Under the pieces are notes generated by a model. That model saw only the letters and a list, made by a program, of their open reading frames with translations. It did not search any database and was not told where the DNA came from. The translations under genes and the position numbers were made by a program. A stretch of 49,878 nt of DNA from an uncultured Clostridium sp. (GTDB taxonomy: Bacteria > Bacillota > Clostridia > TANB77 > CAG-508), in assembly GCA_945865665.1 (NCBI GenBank), contig CAMBEE010000011.1:1-49878 (forward strand), written 5' to 3'. Positions 7,624 through 15,909 of the stretch are shown here, in pieces (the first letter of the stretch is position 1; the number at the start of each line of letters is the position of its first letter).

Positions 7624-8964
7624 GTGAACTTAAATTATGTAGGTTCTGTAGCTGAACGGTTTATGAAATTTAGGTCTACGCTAGCAGTAAGTGAAGGTGT
7701 AGCACCAAACTTGTTTAATGCTATATCAATTTATATTCCGAAAAGTTTGGCGGCAAAGCAGTTTAATACTGGTGCATACACAGCTGATAGTGTAACAGCG
7801 GATAAATATGCTGTCATTGCTGTAACAGTAGATAACTATAAGGATGTATTGGCAGGCGGAAGTAACCTGTTGTCACAGTGGCTTCCTGTGTTTAATGACG
7901 GTACAAATTCAGCTGTAATGCTTATTTGTATTGTATTTGATGACACAGGTTTTACAGCAACTGTAACTGATAAAGCTGTTACTTGGGCACCTTTGACTAA
8001 AGCATTTAATGAGCTTTATTTTGTAAGCTTCTTCAAAACTCTGTTTTCAGAACACTATGATGGAAGCAAAAAAGAAGATGGTGAAGAAAGCCAAAAATAC
8101 AATGATAGCAATTATTTTGATATGGCATTAGCTTTAAGTTATCAGTGTGAGGTTGAATCTACACTTTCAATGTGTTTACTTGAAGTTAAAGTTGTTGTAC
8201 CAGAAAAAATTGCATCTGATACAAATAAATGTAAGATTCTGTCTTATGACAGAGGAAAAGAAACTACTAAGTGTACTACATTGACAGCTACTGATTTAGA
8301 TACTAGAGCCGAGTATTTCTGGGGATATCTTAATTTAATTGGCGGTACACATACTGAAGTACATGTTCATAATGGTATATTCATGATACCAATTATTCTT
8401 GGTAAATGGTTTGAAGCAAAGAATACATCTGGTCAGTTTATTGGCAATAAACTTGCTAAAATTCGTTTGTCTAAAAACGGTGTAAAGCCTACAGGTCTTC
8501 CCTCACCTCTCAATTCAGATGTTAATTTGAACTTGGCTAAAGATATTTACACTATTCTTGACAGCAAGAATGTAGGATATTTTATCTCTATAGCTAATGA
8601 TTCAGATTCTGATGTTGAGTTGGTTAGAGATAGAAGTATTTCTGGAATGCCTGTTACAGCTTATAACATAAGCAAGTGGATTGATTATACAACAGCTCAA
8701 GATGTGGCTAAATACAGAGATTCTGTAGATACACTAACTAAACCTGTTTTGTGCAATCAGCAGACATATACAGATATTCAAGGTATGCTTATTGGTAACA
8801 TTCAAAAATTTTCTGGAACCAACAGAGTTGAAAGTGTAACTGTAAACTTCCCACCGTTCTCAGAAGCTAAAGTTGGAAATTCTTTACAAGGCACAGCTGT
8901 ATGGAAAGGTAAGTATATTGATGATCTTGAGAGTGTAGATATCTCAGGAAGTATTACATTTTAA
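7624..8964 (+). CDS. Tail sheath protein
   Basis: The protein has 446 aa, starting at GTG 7624, 6 nt after GGAGG. The C-terminal half has a sheath-like pattern. A segment with IGNKLAKIRLSKNG and GLPSPLNSDVN is followed by a helix-strand unit (LAKDIYTILDSKNVGYFISIAN). Then come RDRSISGMPVTAYNISKWIDY and a final strand region ending ISGSITF. Sheath proteins of contractile tails carry such a conserved C-terminal core, preceded by variable inserted domains (here about 60-200). It is followed by the tube gene, which confirms the myovirus order. The sheath forms the contractile outer tail layer. Confidence 0.7.
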   Translation: MNLNYVGSVAERFMKFRSTLAVSEGVAPNLFNAISIYIPKSLAAKQFNTGAYTADSVTADKYAVIAVTVDNYKDVLAGGSNLLSQWLPVFNDGTNSAVMLICIVFDDTGFTATVTDKAVTWAPLTKAFNELYFVSFFKTLFSEHYDGSKKEDGEESQKYNDSNYFDMALALSYQCEVESTLSMCLLEVKVVVPEKIASDTNKCKILSYDRGKETTKCTTLTATDLDTRAEYFWGYLNLIGGTHTEVHVHNGIFMIPIILGKWFEAKNTSGQFIGNKLAKIRLSKNGVKPTGLPSPLNSDVNLNLAKDIYTILDSKNVGYFISIANDSDSDVELVRDRSISGMPVTAYNISKWIDYTTAQDVAKYRDSVDTLTKPVLCNQQTYTDIQGMLIGNIQKFSGTNRVESVTVNFPPFSEAKVGNSLQGTAVWKGKYIDDLESVDISGSITF

Positions 8965-8968
8965 TGTA

Positions 8969-8984
8969 AATTTCTATATTAGAT
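8969..8984 (+). repeat. Degenerate Cas12a-handle-like hairpin, copy 4 (upstream of tail tube)
   Basis: AATTTCTATATTAGAT keeps the 5' AATTTCTA and 3' TAGAT but has a 4-bp stem (TCTA/TAGA) and a 3-nt loop. It sits 4 nt after the sheath stop codon, in the same relative place as copies 2 and 3. It is likely a decayed copy, and Cas12a recognition is doubtful. Confidence 0.5.
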
Positions 8985-9004
8985 GATAATGAGTGAGGTA
9001 AATA

Positions 9005-9835
9005 ATGGCTTACGGTAATAATAGGGCTGGTAAACAAGGTAGAGCGACTTTTAAGTCTGCTGGTGGAAGCGTTATTAAATTCCGACATCCTTATCTTGCA
9101 AATCAAGTTGATACAAACGGAAGTGTAGATGAAATTGATATTTCTGCTTCTTGTAAACTTGAAGGTAGATACTTCCAGGCTATGCAAAGCATGGATTCAG
9201 CTAAGCAAGTTGTACTTGTCAATAAGGATGTTGTAACAGTAACAAACAATCTTCTCAATGGTATTATTACAATGCCTGTTATTGAAGGTTCTGGTTTAGT
9301 TGGTGAAGGTGATTTTCTTGCTGCGTTACGCCTTATCAAGAGTATTGGCGATACAGTAGGTGGTCTTATTACCAAAACTGACTTTATTAATGGTAGAGCA
9401 AGAACACGAATTTACTATGGTGTAACTCCTAAAACTGTACCAGATGATATTTCAGAGGGTAATGATGTACCTGTCAATGAAGTACAGCTTTATTATGCAG
9501 GTTATGTAGAAGCCGTTTCAAGCTCAACTGAAATCAACAAGAAAAACATCTGGGCAGTTGGTAACAGAAAAGGTCTTAGTGCTTACTTTGCACCTTACAT
9601 TACACAAGATGGATCTACAGGAGAAAATCCTGTTAATGTTGACAACAGCGGTATTCCTGCAAGTGATATTACAGACCAGATTGATACATCTAATCTTGAT
9701 ACACAAGACAGTGAAAACGAAAAGAAAGCTCTTGCTGGTGGTTGGACAAGTGGTTCTAGACCTATTGTCAGTGGTGCAACTCCTATTGAGGTTGAGGTCA
9801 CAGATGCTGGCAATGAGGGAGTAGCACAACCGTAG
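9005..9835 (+). CDS. Tail tube protein
   Basis: The protein has 276 aa; its ATG follows GTGAGG. It directly follows the sheath gene. Residues about 20-60 and 75-175 are beta-rich with short loops (GSVIKFRHPYLA, VVLVNKDVVTVTNNLLNGIITM), as in gp19-like tube subunits. The last 80 residues are low in hydrophobics, rich in Asp/Ser/Gly, and end in a possibly surface-exposed tail. It is expected to be one of the most abundant virion proteins. Assignment rests on gene order, size and beta-rich pattern. Confidence 0.6.
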   Translation: MAYGNNRAGKQGRATFKSAGGSVIKFRHPYLANQVDTNGSVDEIDISASCKLEGRYFQAMQSMDSAKQVVLVNKDVVTVTNNLLNGIITMPVIEGSGLVGEGDFLAALRLIKSIGDTVGGLITKTDFINGRARTRIYYGVTPKTVPDDISEGNDVPVNEVQLYYAGYVEAVSSSTEINKKNIWAVGNRKGLSAYFAPYITQDGSTGENPVNVDNSGIPASDITDQIDTSNLDTQDSENEKKALAGGWTSGSRPIVSGATPIEVEVTDAGNEGVAQP

Positions 9836-9840
9836 GGTGG

Positions 9841-9859
9841 AATTTCTACTTTGGTAGAT
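9841..9859 (+). repeat. Cas12a crRNA-handle-like hairpin, copy 5 (just before a terminator)
   Basis: AATTTCTAC-TTTG-GTAGAT is a full match outside the loop. It lies 5 nt after the tube stop codon and, unlike the other copies, is followed by about 15 nt and then a rho-independent terminator instead of a ribosome site. The tube transcript would therefore end in a handle plus a short guide-like tail. Confidence 0.9.
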
Positions 9860-9874
9860 GCCATATATCCTCCT

Positions 9875-9911
9875 ATAGCCGTGAGTAAGTATTTACTTAC
9901 GGCTATTTTTT
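9875..9911 (+). terminator. Rho-independent terminator after tail tube gene
   Basis: ATAGCC plus GTAAGT (with a 4-nt bulge between) pairs with ACTTAC plus GGCTAT, and six T follow. It closes the sheath-tube transcript. Confidence 0.85.
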
Positions 9912-9920
9912 ATGTATAAT
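9892..9920 (+). promoter_or_regulatory. Possible promoter for chaperone and tape measure genes
   Basis: TTTACT (9892-9897), 17 nt, TATAAT (9915-9920). The -35 lies inside the terminator stem. The -10 is perfect and the -35 weak. It is 20 nt upstream of the chaperone ATG. Confidence 0.45.
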
Positions 9921-9939
9921 ATGATTTGCGGAGGATTTT

Positions 9940-10428
9940 ATGAATAGCGTGTTTTTAGATTCTTCTTCTTTGCCTAAGATTGAAGACACCTTAATTAAGT
10001 TTGATTTGAAGCAGAATAATATTAGATTTGAATTTCCAGACGGATTTAAGCAACTTAGATTAATTGAAGAATGCAGAGCTTTGAACGCTTTAGATGTAAG
10101 TAACCCGGATAATTTTGATTTGCTTTACGATATAATGATGCAGATGCTTGTAGGTAAAGTTTGTTTTATTTATTACATAGATGATAAAGACATAAAGCAT
10201 GAATTAGCAAGATTTGTCGTTACTGATAGATACATGAATTTGAGAGGAGTTGATGCGATTGATGAATACCCAATTTTAGTTAATTGGATGGTAGAATTCA
10301 TAGCAGGGCATCTAGGAAAAAAATTTCCTCGGTCATTGCAAGATATACGCTCAACAATGACCGAGAGAAAAGAGCGTTTGAAGAAACAGAAGATGCAAGA
10401 AAAAAAGGAAAGCATAATAATTACCTAG
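9940..10428 (+). CDS. Tail assembly chaperone, short (zero-frame, gpG-like) product
   Basis: The protein has 162 aa; its ATG follows GCGGAGG. It lies just before the tape measure gene, in the position of lambda gpG. The body is a small alpha/beta domain (LDSSSLPKIEDTLIKF at the start, helices around LNALD and YDIMMQML). The end is a basic helical tail. Near codon 127 it contains GGA-AAA-AAA followed by a hairpin, a classic frameshift site, so this is the non-shifted product. It would bind the tape measure protein during tail assembly. Confidence 0.8.
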   Translation: MNSVFLDSSSLPKIEDTLIKFDLKQNNIRFEFPDGFKQLRLIEECRALNALDVSNPDNFDLLYDIMMQMLVGKVCFIYYIDDKDIKHELARFVVTDRYMNLRGVDAIDEYPILVNWMVEFIAGHLGKKFPRSLQDIRSTMTERKERLKKQKMQEKKESIIIT

Positions 10429-10619
10429 AAGGTAAGATTGCTGAAATAACTTCAACTTTTCGTTACGGTTATTTTACCTATTTGTATTATAGGTTTTTGG
10501 ATAAATTTAAGGTTGAGCCTGTAAGCTTTGATGAGATATTTGAATCTGTAGAGTTTTTAAGAGTTGAAACTGAAACAAATGTAATGATTACTAACCATTT
10601 GAAAGCAGAGAAAAAATAA
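9940..10619 (+). CDS. Tail assembly chaperone, -1 frameshift fusion (gpGT-like)
   Basis: The ribosome is expected to slip -1 at A-AAA-AAA (10317-10323) and continue in the overlapping frame to the TAA at 10617-10619. This gives about 226 aa: the first 128 residues of the short form plus about 98 residues from the second frame (KISSVIARYTLNN onwards). The second frame has no good start of its own and ends 10 nt before the tape measure ATG. This matches the G/GT arrangement of long-tailed phages, where the rarer fusion recruits tail tube subunits to the tape measure protein. Confidence 0.8.
10317..10365 (+). promoter_or_regulatory. Programmed -1 ribosomal frameshift signal
   Basis: The slippery heptamer A-AAA-AAA (10317-10323) is in the right phase (zero frame GGA AAA AAA). 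After a 4-nt spacer comes a perfect 11-bp stem, CTCGGTCATTG (10328-10338) with CAATGACCGAG (10355-10365), and a 16-nt loop. The -1 frame joins exactly to the downstream open frame. Confidence 0.85.
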
Positions 10620-10629
10620 GGATTATAAC

Positions 10630-13404
10630 ATGGCAAAATCAATGTTTGATGGAGAATGGGTAACTTTTAGAATAGATAACTCAGGCATTAAATTTGAAAT
10701 GCCTGATGGTTCAGTTGTAAACGACATAAAAAAGATGGGCGATTTCGATTCTATATTAAATAGATTCGAGAAAAAAATGCAATCTGCTACAGGGAACTCT
10801 TCTTTCAGGTTTAACACAGGTTTAAGATTTTCTGATACTAAGACAGGATACCAATATCAAGACGTTGTTATTCGTAAAGAAGATTATGATACTATCATTA
10901 AAGTTTTAGAAGGTTATGAAGCTAGTCTTGATTTAGGTACATACGGAGATGATATACCTAATACATATCTTGCCAACAGCAAAAGTGAGCCAGTTAGATT
11001 ACTTAACTACACAAGAAAAATAGAAGGTGCTAAAGCTAGAGCTAAAATGAAAAAAGAAGCTTATCTAGCTGGTGGAATGGCAAATGAGGATTTTACTCCG
11101 AAGAACCCAGAAAGAATGAGTGCTACTCTTTTTGTAAGAGAATCAGAGTATCAAAGATTATTAGAAGAAAATAAAGATTATAAAAATCCAGAATCAGCTG
11201 TAGCAAATAAAATTTATAACGATACTTTTGAAGGTACGAGACTGAAACAAAAAGAAGAAAAAGCTTTAAGAAAAAGAAAAGAAAATTTATCTGTTGATGA
11301 AGAAGTAGCAGCTTACTTTGAAGAGGAAAAGAAAGCGGAAGAGAAGAAACAAGCACTGAAAATTAAGGAAGAAGAAGAGCATAGAAAAAAAGAATTAGCT
11401 TACGAAAAAAATTGGTATAAAGCTGAAGAAAATAAAAAGAAAGAAGAAGAAAATAAAAAGAAAGAAGAAGACAAAAATGCTTTATTAGCTGAGTTGAAGA
11501 AAGATAAAAGAAAGCGAGACAATTCAAGAGCAACTTCAAAAATTATTAAAGCTATACTTGCAGTAGTTGTAATTGCAGCTGATATTTTACGTAGAATATT
11601 AACAGCAACGTTAGATAATGCTGCTAAAATAGACAAAGATACGGTAGAATCTAATAACATAGGTATGAGCTATATTGACAGAAGAAATGCTGATATATTT
11701 GATGTTGCTCATGGAATGGAAAAAGGTTCTACTTTCAAGGCATTACAATCTATTCAAAATTCTTTTGGTGATGTTACTAATCTTGACGACAAAGCTTTAG
11801 CTACCTTAGCTAGAGTTATGGGAAACGAAGTTGCAGAGCTTGTTAACAGTGGTATGGGTGGAGAAGACCCGGAACTTTTACTTGAAAGAATTATGAATGC
11901 TTACTATAAAAATTGGCAAGAAGGTAAAAATTCTTTAGGTCAATACGTAGGTCAAACTGAAGCTAGAAGAGAGTTAGTAACTTCTTTAGGTAAAGAAATG
12001 CCTGAAATTGCATATCTTTTAGCTAGAATGATAGACGATTCTTCAAGTGGAAAATATGGAAGCGAAATTCAAGATTACCAGTCTTGGAGAAACACAACTC
12101 AAACTAACAGAACAGGTTTGCTAGATTCTGAAACTGAATTTGCTTCTCAACTTGGAACTAAGTATAATGAAATATTAGCTATTGTAGAAGATTTGAAAAC
12201 TTCATTTTTTACTAGACTTTTAAATTCAATGAGTGACTTATTAGAGAAAATAGAAGATACTCGTATTGGAATGACAGATAGTAATTATTTAGATACTGAC
12301 CAAAAAAATAAAGAAATTAATGAAAGAACAATAGAACTTACTAAACAAACTTTAGCAAATGATAAAACTAAAGTAAATAATATGATTAGACAGTACAATG
12401 ATGTGTCCTCAGTTCCAGTAGATTCAAAGTATCTGTATTCTGAAACAGAAGCTAAAAGTTGGCAATTTACAGATGAAATGATATACAGAGCATTAAACGG
12501 AACATTAGACCATGCATATATAAAAAGTTTACCTGAGGAAGAAAGAAAAAAACTAGGTATTAAAAGCCTAGATTATCTGTATTTAGAGAAGTACCGGTCT
12601 CGTGTTTGGCATGTAGGTGTAGCAATGGCTAAAAATAATCCAGAGATTCTATACAATGCAGTATTAGCACGTGAAGCACAGAAAGCTGAGGAAGAGAATA
12701 AAAAAGATGTAGGAGAAGGTATAAATGCTATTGATATAACTTCTGGTGAAATAGCTGCTAAAGCAACTGAAATGGCAGGGTCAATTAATACTCAAGATTA
12801 TAATATAAGCTATAATAATTTATCTGTAACAGACAGAAATTATTTCAAGCAAGGTACTATAGATTATTTGGAAAAAAATCCTACCAAGGCTAATGAGATT
12901 GCAGATAATATACGAACAGGAAAAAAAGGATGGAAAGATTTTCAGCTTGCTTTTAGTATTGCTAAGAGCAATTTTATGGAAGCTAATCCAGGAGTAGCAG
13001 TTACGGATTATGATATTTTATCTACTCTTATTAGGCAAAATGATTCGTTTATGGAATTTTTTGCTAGTAATAATAATACTTTAGTAGCTCCAGATACATT
13101 AAGTAAGTTTGTAAATCAGTTTGCTACAGATAAACTTAAAGAAAGCACAAATAGCAGTATAGCAAGGGCTGAGCTTGAGGTAAATAAAATTAATACTAAC
13201 AATATTGCCCAAGGAAATTATATAGCTGAAGGTTATACAAATAAAAATGGTACTTTAACTATTGTACTTCAATCTCAAAAAGAAGATGGAAGCTTACAAG
13301 ATGTTGCTACTTATGACTTGGGAGATAAAGACATACAAAATTTTAGAGCAAGTGCTGTTGTTGATTCTACCGGATATATAAATTTCAATGCAGCAGGAGA
13401 ATAA
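10630..13404 (+). CDS. Tape measure protein
   Basis: The protein has 924 aa and is the longest gene in the window, directly after the frameshifting chaperone. Residues about 190-300 are a Lys/Glu-rich coiled coil with repeated KKEEENKK units. A hydrophobic segment (about 305-325, IIKAILAVVVIAADILRRIL) could be the membrane-inserting part. The rest is largely helical. Tape measure length sets tail length; at about 1.5 angstrom per residue this predicts a tail of roughly 140 nm, by the usual rule. No lytic enzyme domain is evident. Confidence 0.8.
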   Translation: MAKSMFDGEWVTFRIDNSGIKFEMPDGSVVNDIKKMGDFDSILNRFEKKMQSATGNSSFRFNTGLRFSDTKTGYQYQDVVIRKEDYDTIIKVLEGYEASLDLGTYGDDIPNTYLANSKSEPVRLLNYTRKIEGAKARAKMKKEAYLAGGMANEDFTPKNPERMSATLFVRESEYQRLLEENKDYKNPESAVANKIYNDTFEGTRLKQKEEKALRKRKENLSVDEEVAAYFEEEKKAEEKKQALKIKEEEEHRKKELAYEKNWYKAEENKKKEEENKKKEEDKNALLAELKKDKRKRDNSRATSKIIKAILAVVVIAADILRRILTATLDNAAKIDKDTVESNNIGMSYIDRRNADIFDVAHGMEKGSTFKALQSIQNSFGDVTNLDDKALATLARVMGNEVAELVNSGMGGEDPELLLERIMNAYYKNWQEGKNSLGQYVGQTEARRELVTSLGKEMPEIAYLLARMIDDSSSGKYGSEIQDYQSWRNTTQTNRTGLLDSETEFASQLGTKYNEILAIVEDLKTSFFTRLLNSMSDLLEKIEDTRIGMTDSNYLDTDQKNKEINERTIELTKQTLANDKTKVNNMIRQYNDVSSVPVDSKYLYSETEAKSWQFTDEMIYRALNGTLDHAYIKSLPEEERKKLGIKSLDYLYLEKYRSRVWHVGVAMAKNNPEILYNAVLAREAQKAEEENKKDVGEGINAIDITSGEIAAKATEMAGSINTQDYNISYNNLSVTDRNYFKQGTIDYLEKNPTKANEIADNIRTGKKGWKDFQLAFSIAKSNFMEANPGVAVTDYDILSTLIRQNDSFMEFFASNNNTLVAPDTLSKFVNQFATDKLKESTNSSIARAELEVNKINTNNIAQGNYIAEGYTNKNGTLTIVLQSQKEDGSLQDVATYDLGDKDIQNFRASAVVDSTGYINFNAAGE

Positions 13405-13406
13405 TA

Positions 13407-14240
13407 ATGGCTAATAAAAATTATTTACAATTTATTACAGGTGTGCATTTTGCTAAAAGTATGATGAATACTATTAATAGTATTACATTTCTTTTTGACC
13501 CAAACTGGGAAAGTGGTGTGAGTGAGTATCCTACTTTTCCAATTGCTTTTTATCACGTTAAATCTATACATGAAATTAAAGAAGCACAAATAAGTAAAAA
13601 GCCTATGCTTTTTTACAACGCACAAAAATCAGTAAGTAATAATTCAGTAACAGGTGGATTATTAAATGTTGTTGCAGATAACATTATATTACAACCTAAA
13701 AAATATAAAATGGAGTTATTAGTTCCTTACCAGAATCTTACTTTGCTTGAAAATAATTTTACTTTACAGACACCGCAAGTTACTGCTGTAATGAATCTTG
13801 TAGTTGGAAGTGCTACAACAGAAGATACTATTACACCTTTTTATACGTTTGCAACTCCTTATGTTAAGTTCATAACTGATTTATTGCGTAGTATGCTTGC
13901 TTCTGATTTTACTGATGTGAATTCTTTTATTAGTAGTGTTATGTCTACACCTGATTATAATAAGAACTCACTTGAAGCTATGATGGATAACAGAGCTATT
14001 GTAAAAATGAAGTTATGGAACGGTTGGAGATATAAATACGTTGCTATAACAAGTTTAGATTTTAGCAAAGACCCAGCAGAAGACGGAGTATACCAAGCTA
14101 CTATGGAAGTGCAGGAAGTACCTATAATGACGATACGTAATGATAGTGGATTATTAACTAAGCTTAATTATACCAATCCTATTGTTACAGTTGCAGGAAA
14201 TTTAATTAAGAAAGTTATAAACGGTAAAGAGGAGAAGTAA
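13407..14240 (+). CDS. Baseplate/tail hub-adaptor protein, after tape measure
   Basis: The protein has 277 aa, its ATG 3 nt after the tape measure stop. It has mixed alpha/beta composition, with KPMLFYNAQKSV, then a strand region YKMELLVPYQNLTL. The C-terminal part has KLWNGWRYKYVAITSLDFSKDPAEDGVYQATMEV-like strands, typical of proteins that join the tail tube end to the hub. The final helix is basic. It is probably the distal tail/baseplate adaptor. The exact family is unknown to me. Confidence 0.5.
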   Translation: MANKNYLQFITGVHFAKSMMNTINSITFLFDPNWESGVSEYPTFPIAFYHVKSIHEIKEAQISKKPMLFYNAQKSVSNNSVTGGLLNVVADNIILQPKKYKMELLVPYQNLTLLENNFTLQTPQVTAVMNLVVGSATTEDTITPFYTFATPYVKFITDLLRSMLASDFTDVNSFISSVMSTPDYNKNSLEAMMDNRAIVKMKLWNGWRYKYVAITSLDFSKDPAEDGVYQATMEVQEVPIMTIRNDSGLLTKLNYTNPIVTVAGNLIKKVINGKEEK

Positions 14241-14243
14241 AAC

Positions 14244-14552
14244 ATGGTTATAGATTTAAGTAAAATAAATTTTGTTAATGACTTTTTTTATGCAGATTTA
14301 AGTGACGGCAGTGTTTTAGTCCTTAATAGTATAAATGAAAGTGTAAAAAGTGAAGAAGAAATTGCAGAAATAAAACAAATAAATTTGCAAGTTGTAAGGC
14401 TAGATGGTACAATACTACCGTGCTCTAGTGTAATTGGTATAGGTAATGATATACTCATTATTAAAACTGATTACAAAGAATATGAAGGTAAGATTTTAAG
14501 TATTGATAATAAAGATTACTGTATGGTAGAAGTGTATGAAACAGAAAGCTGA
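14244..14552 (+). CDS. Small baseplate-operon protein
   Basis: The protein has 102 aa; its ATG follows GAGGAG at good spacing and overlaps the next gene by 17 nt. It is almost entirely beta-strand in pattern (FFYADLSDGSVLVLN, QVVRLDGTILPCSSVIGIGNDILIIKTDYKEYEG). It ends in an acidic tail YETES. A small beta-sandwich between the tail-end adaptor and the hub would fit a hub accessory. No recognised family. Confidence 0.6.
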   Translation: MVIDLSKINFVNDFFYADLSDGSVLVLNSINESVKSEEEIAEIKQINLQVVRLDGTILPCSSVIGIGNDILIIKTDYKEYEGKILSIDNKDYCMVEVYETES

Positions 14553-15900
14553 TTTTCTTATTAATACAAAAAAATTGCAATTAACAAGAGATGATATTTT
14601 TGACAGAATTATAAATCTCAAGTTTTACATGACCGAGTATGGTGAAAATAAGACTGATATAGTAGCTCAAGATGAGTATGTTATACGCAGTGATTATGAA
14701 GTTGTATATCCTAAACTTAATATAGCTAAAGTAATGCAAACTGGTAACATAGCAAGCAAAAGCTACTACGTAAGAAAATGCAGATATAAGCCAGACATTA
14801 AAATACAATATTCAAGAGTAAGTGAATCTACAAATGTTAGTGTAGATATTTTTGTAAGTAATTTTCAAATGTTAGATTCTCAAGGAAGAAATTTAGTTTC
14901 ATTCAGTAATGATAAATTGAGAATATCAAGAGTTCAGGTAATGATGGGTTACTTTGGACAATTCAAAGATTTACCACATGAAACTTTTCAAGATTTACAT
15001 AACTTTGATAATATTGCTGGAGTAGATACATTAAACTTTGAGGTTCAATACGCAACAACAGATAAACTTCCACCTGATTCTGTATTACATATACATGCTT
15101 TTGTAGGTAACGTTGTTTTTGGTGCTCCTGTAGGAGAGATTGAAACTAAAAGTTATGATGAAGTTCAAGCTTCTGCTTTAGTTGAAAATGTTACTGAAAG
15201 CTCTGGAGAAAAAACAGCAATAGAAAAATTGTTATTTCAGCATATAACAAGAAGATTTTTAAGACGGTCTACACTGTTGAAATCAGAATTTCTTTTTGAT
15301 ATAAACGGTTTTATGTCTGCAGCAGATGCAAATAAATACGGAATTAAGGTTTTTTGTTCTCAAGGAGTAAAAGATATATCTATTTCAAATATACAGAGTA
15401 AAATAAAAGATAGCTCAGGTAATGAAGTTGATAATACCGTTTACTTTAATTCTGGAATTACTGCTGAAAACACATTAATAAATATTAGTGGTGCTTTGGG
15501 TATTACATTAGTTTATACAGTAAACAATGATGGAAACCTTATAGTGTACACGGAAGAAGAATCAAGAGACCCAAATAAACTTAAAGAATCTTTTGAAAAA
15601 GCTGGTAATGATTATGCTAAAGATACAACATTAGATAAAATGTATGACCACATACTGCCAGCTGTGTACAACATAAATATAGATGCTACTACAACTATTG
15701 TAGCACCTTATTTTTATTTTATAAGTCCGTTTGATTATGTTTTATTTGAAAGTCGGTATGCTCTTTCCAATTTAGTTTCTTATTATGCTTCTTTTGATAA
15801 AAGTTTTAATAAGTTTACTGTTATCAAACAATCAGTATCGTTTGCAACTGTAGAAGATGTCAATGAAATGACATTATTATGTACTACAGATTTTGAGTAA
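14536..15900 (+). CDS. Baseplate hub protein (gp27/gpD-like)
   Basis: The protein has 454 aa, translationally coupled by a 17-nt overlap. The N-terminal region has strands with KADFLINTKKLQL and SVDIFVSNFQMLDSQG. This is the beta-domain pattern of hub proteins that continue the tube and hold the spike. A long central segment (about 200-300) has helices, and the C-terminal strands contain YFYFISPFDYVLFESRYAL. It directly precedes the spike gene, as the T4 gp27-gp5 pair does. The call relies on order and size; sequence identity to known hubs is not obvious. Confidence 0.55.
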   Translation: MKQKADFLINTKKLQLTRDDIFDRIINLKFYMTEYGENKTDIVAQDEYVIRSDYEVVYPKLNIAKVMQTGNIASKSYYVRKCRYKPDIKIQYSRVSESTNVSVDIFVSNFQMLDSQGRNLVSFSNDKLRISRVQVMMGYFGQFKDLPHETFQDLHNFDNIAGVDTLNFEVQYATTDKLPPDSVLHIHAFVGNVVFGAPVGEIETKSYDEVQASALVENVTESSGEKTAIEKLLFQHITRRFLRRSTLLKSEFLFDINGFMSAADANKYGIKVFCSQGVKDISISNIQSKIKDSSGNEVDNTVYFNSGITAENTLINISGALGITLVYTVNNDGNLIVYTEEESRDPNKLKESFEKAGNDYAKDTTLDKMYDHILPAVYNINIDATTTIVAPYFYFISPFDYVLFESRYALSNLVSYYASFDKSFNKFTVIKQSVSFATVEDVNEMTLLCTTDFE

Positions 15901-15909
15901 GGATTATAT

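Noticed and set aside
9524..9864. Open frames on both strands over the end of the tail tube gene
   Set aside because: Shadow frames of the tube gene. They lack SD sites and cross the copy 5 handle region only by chance.
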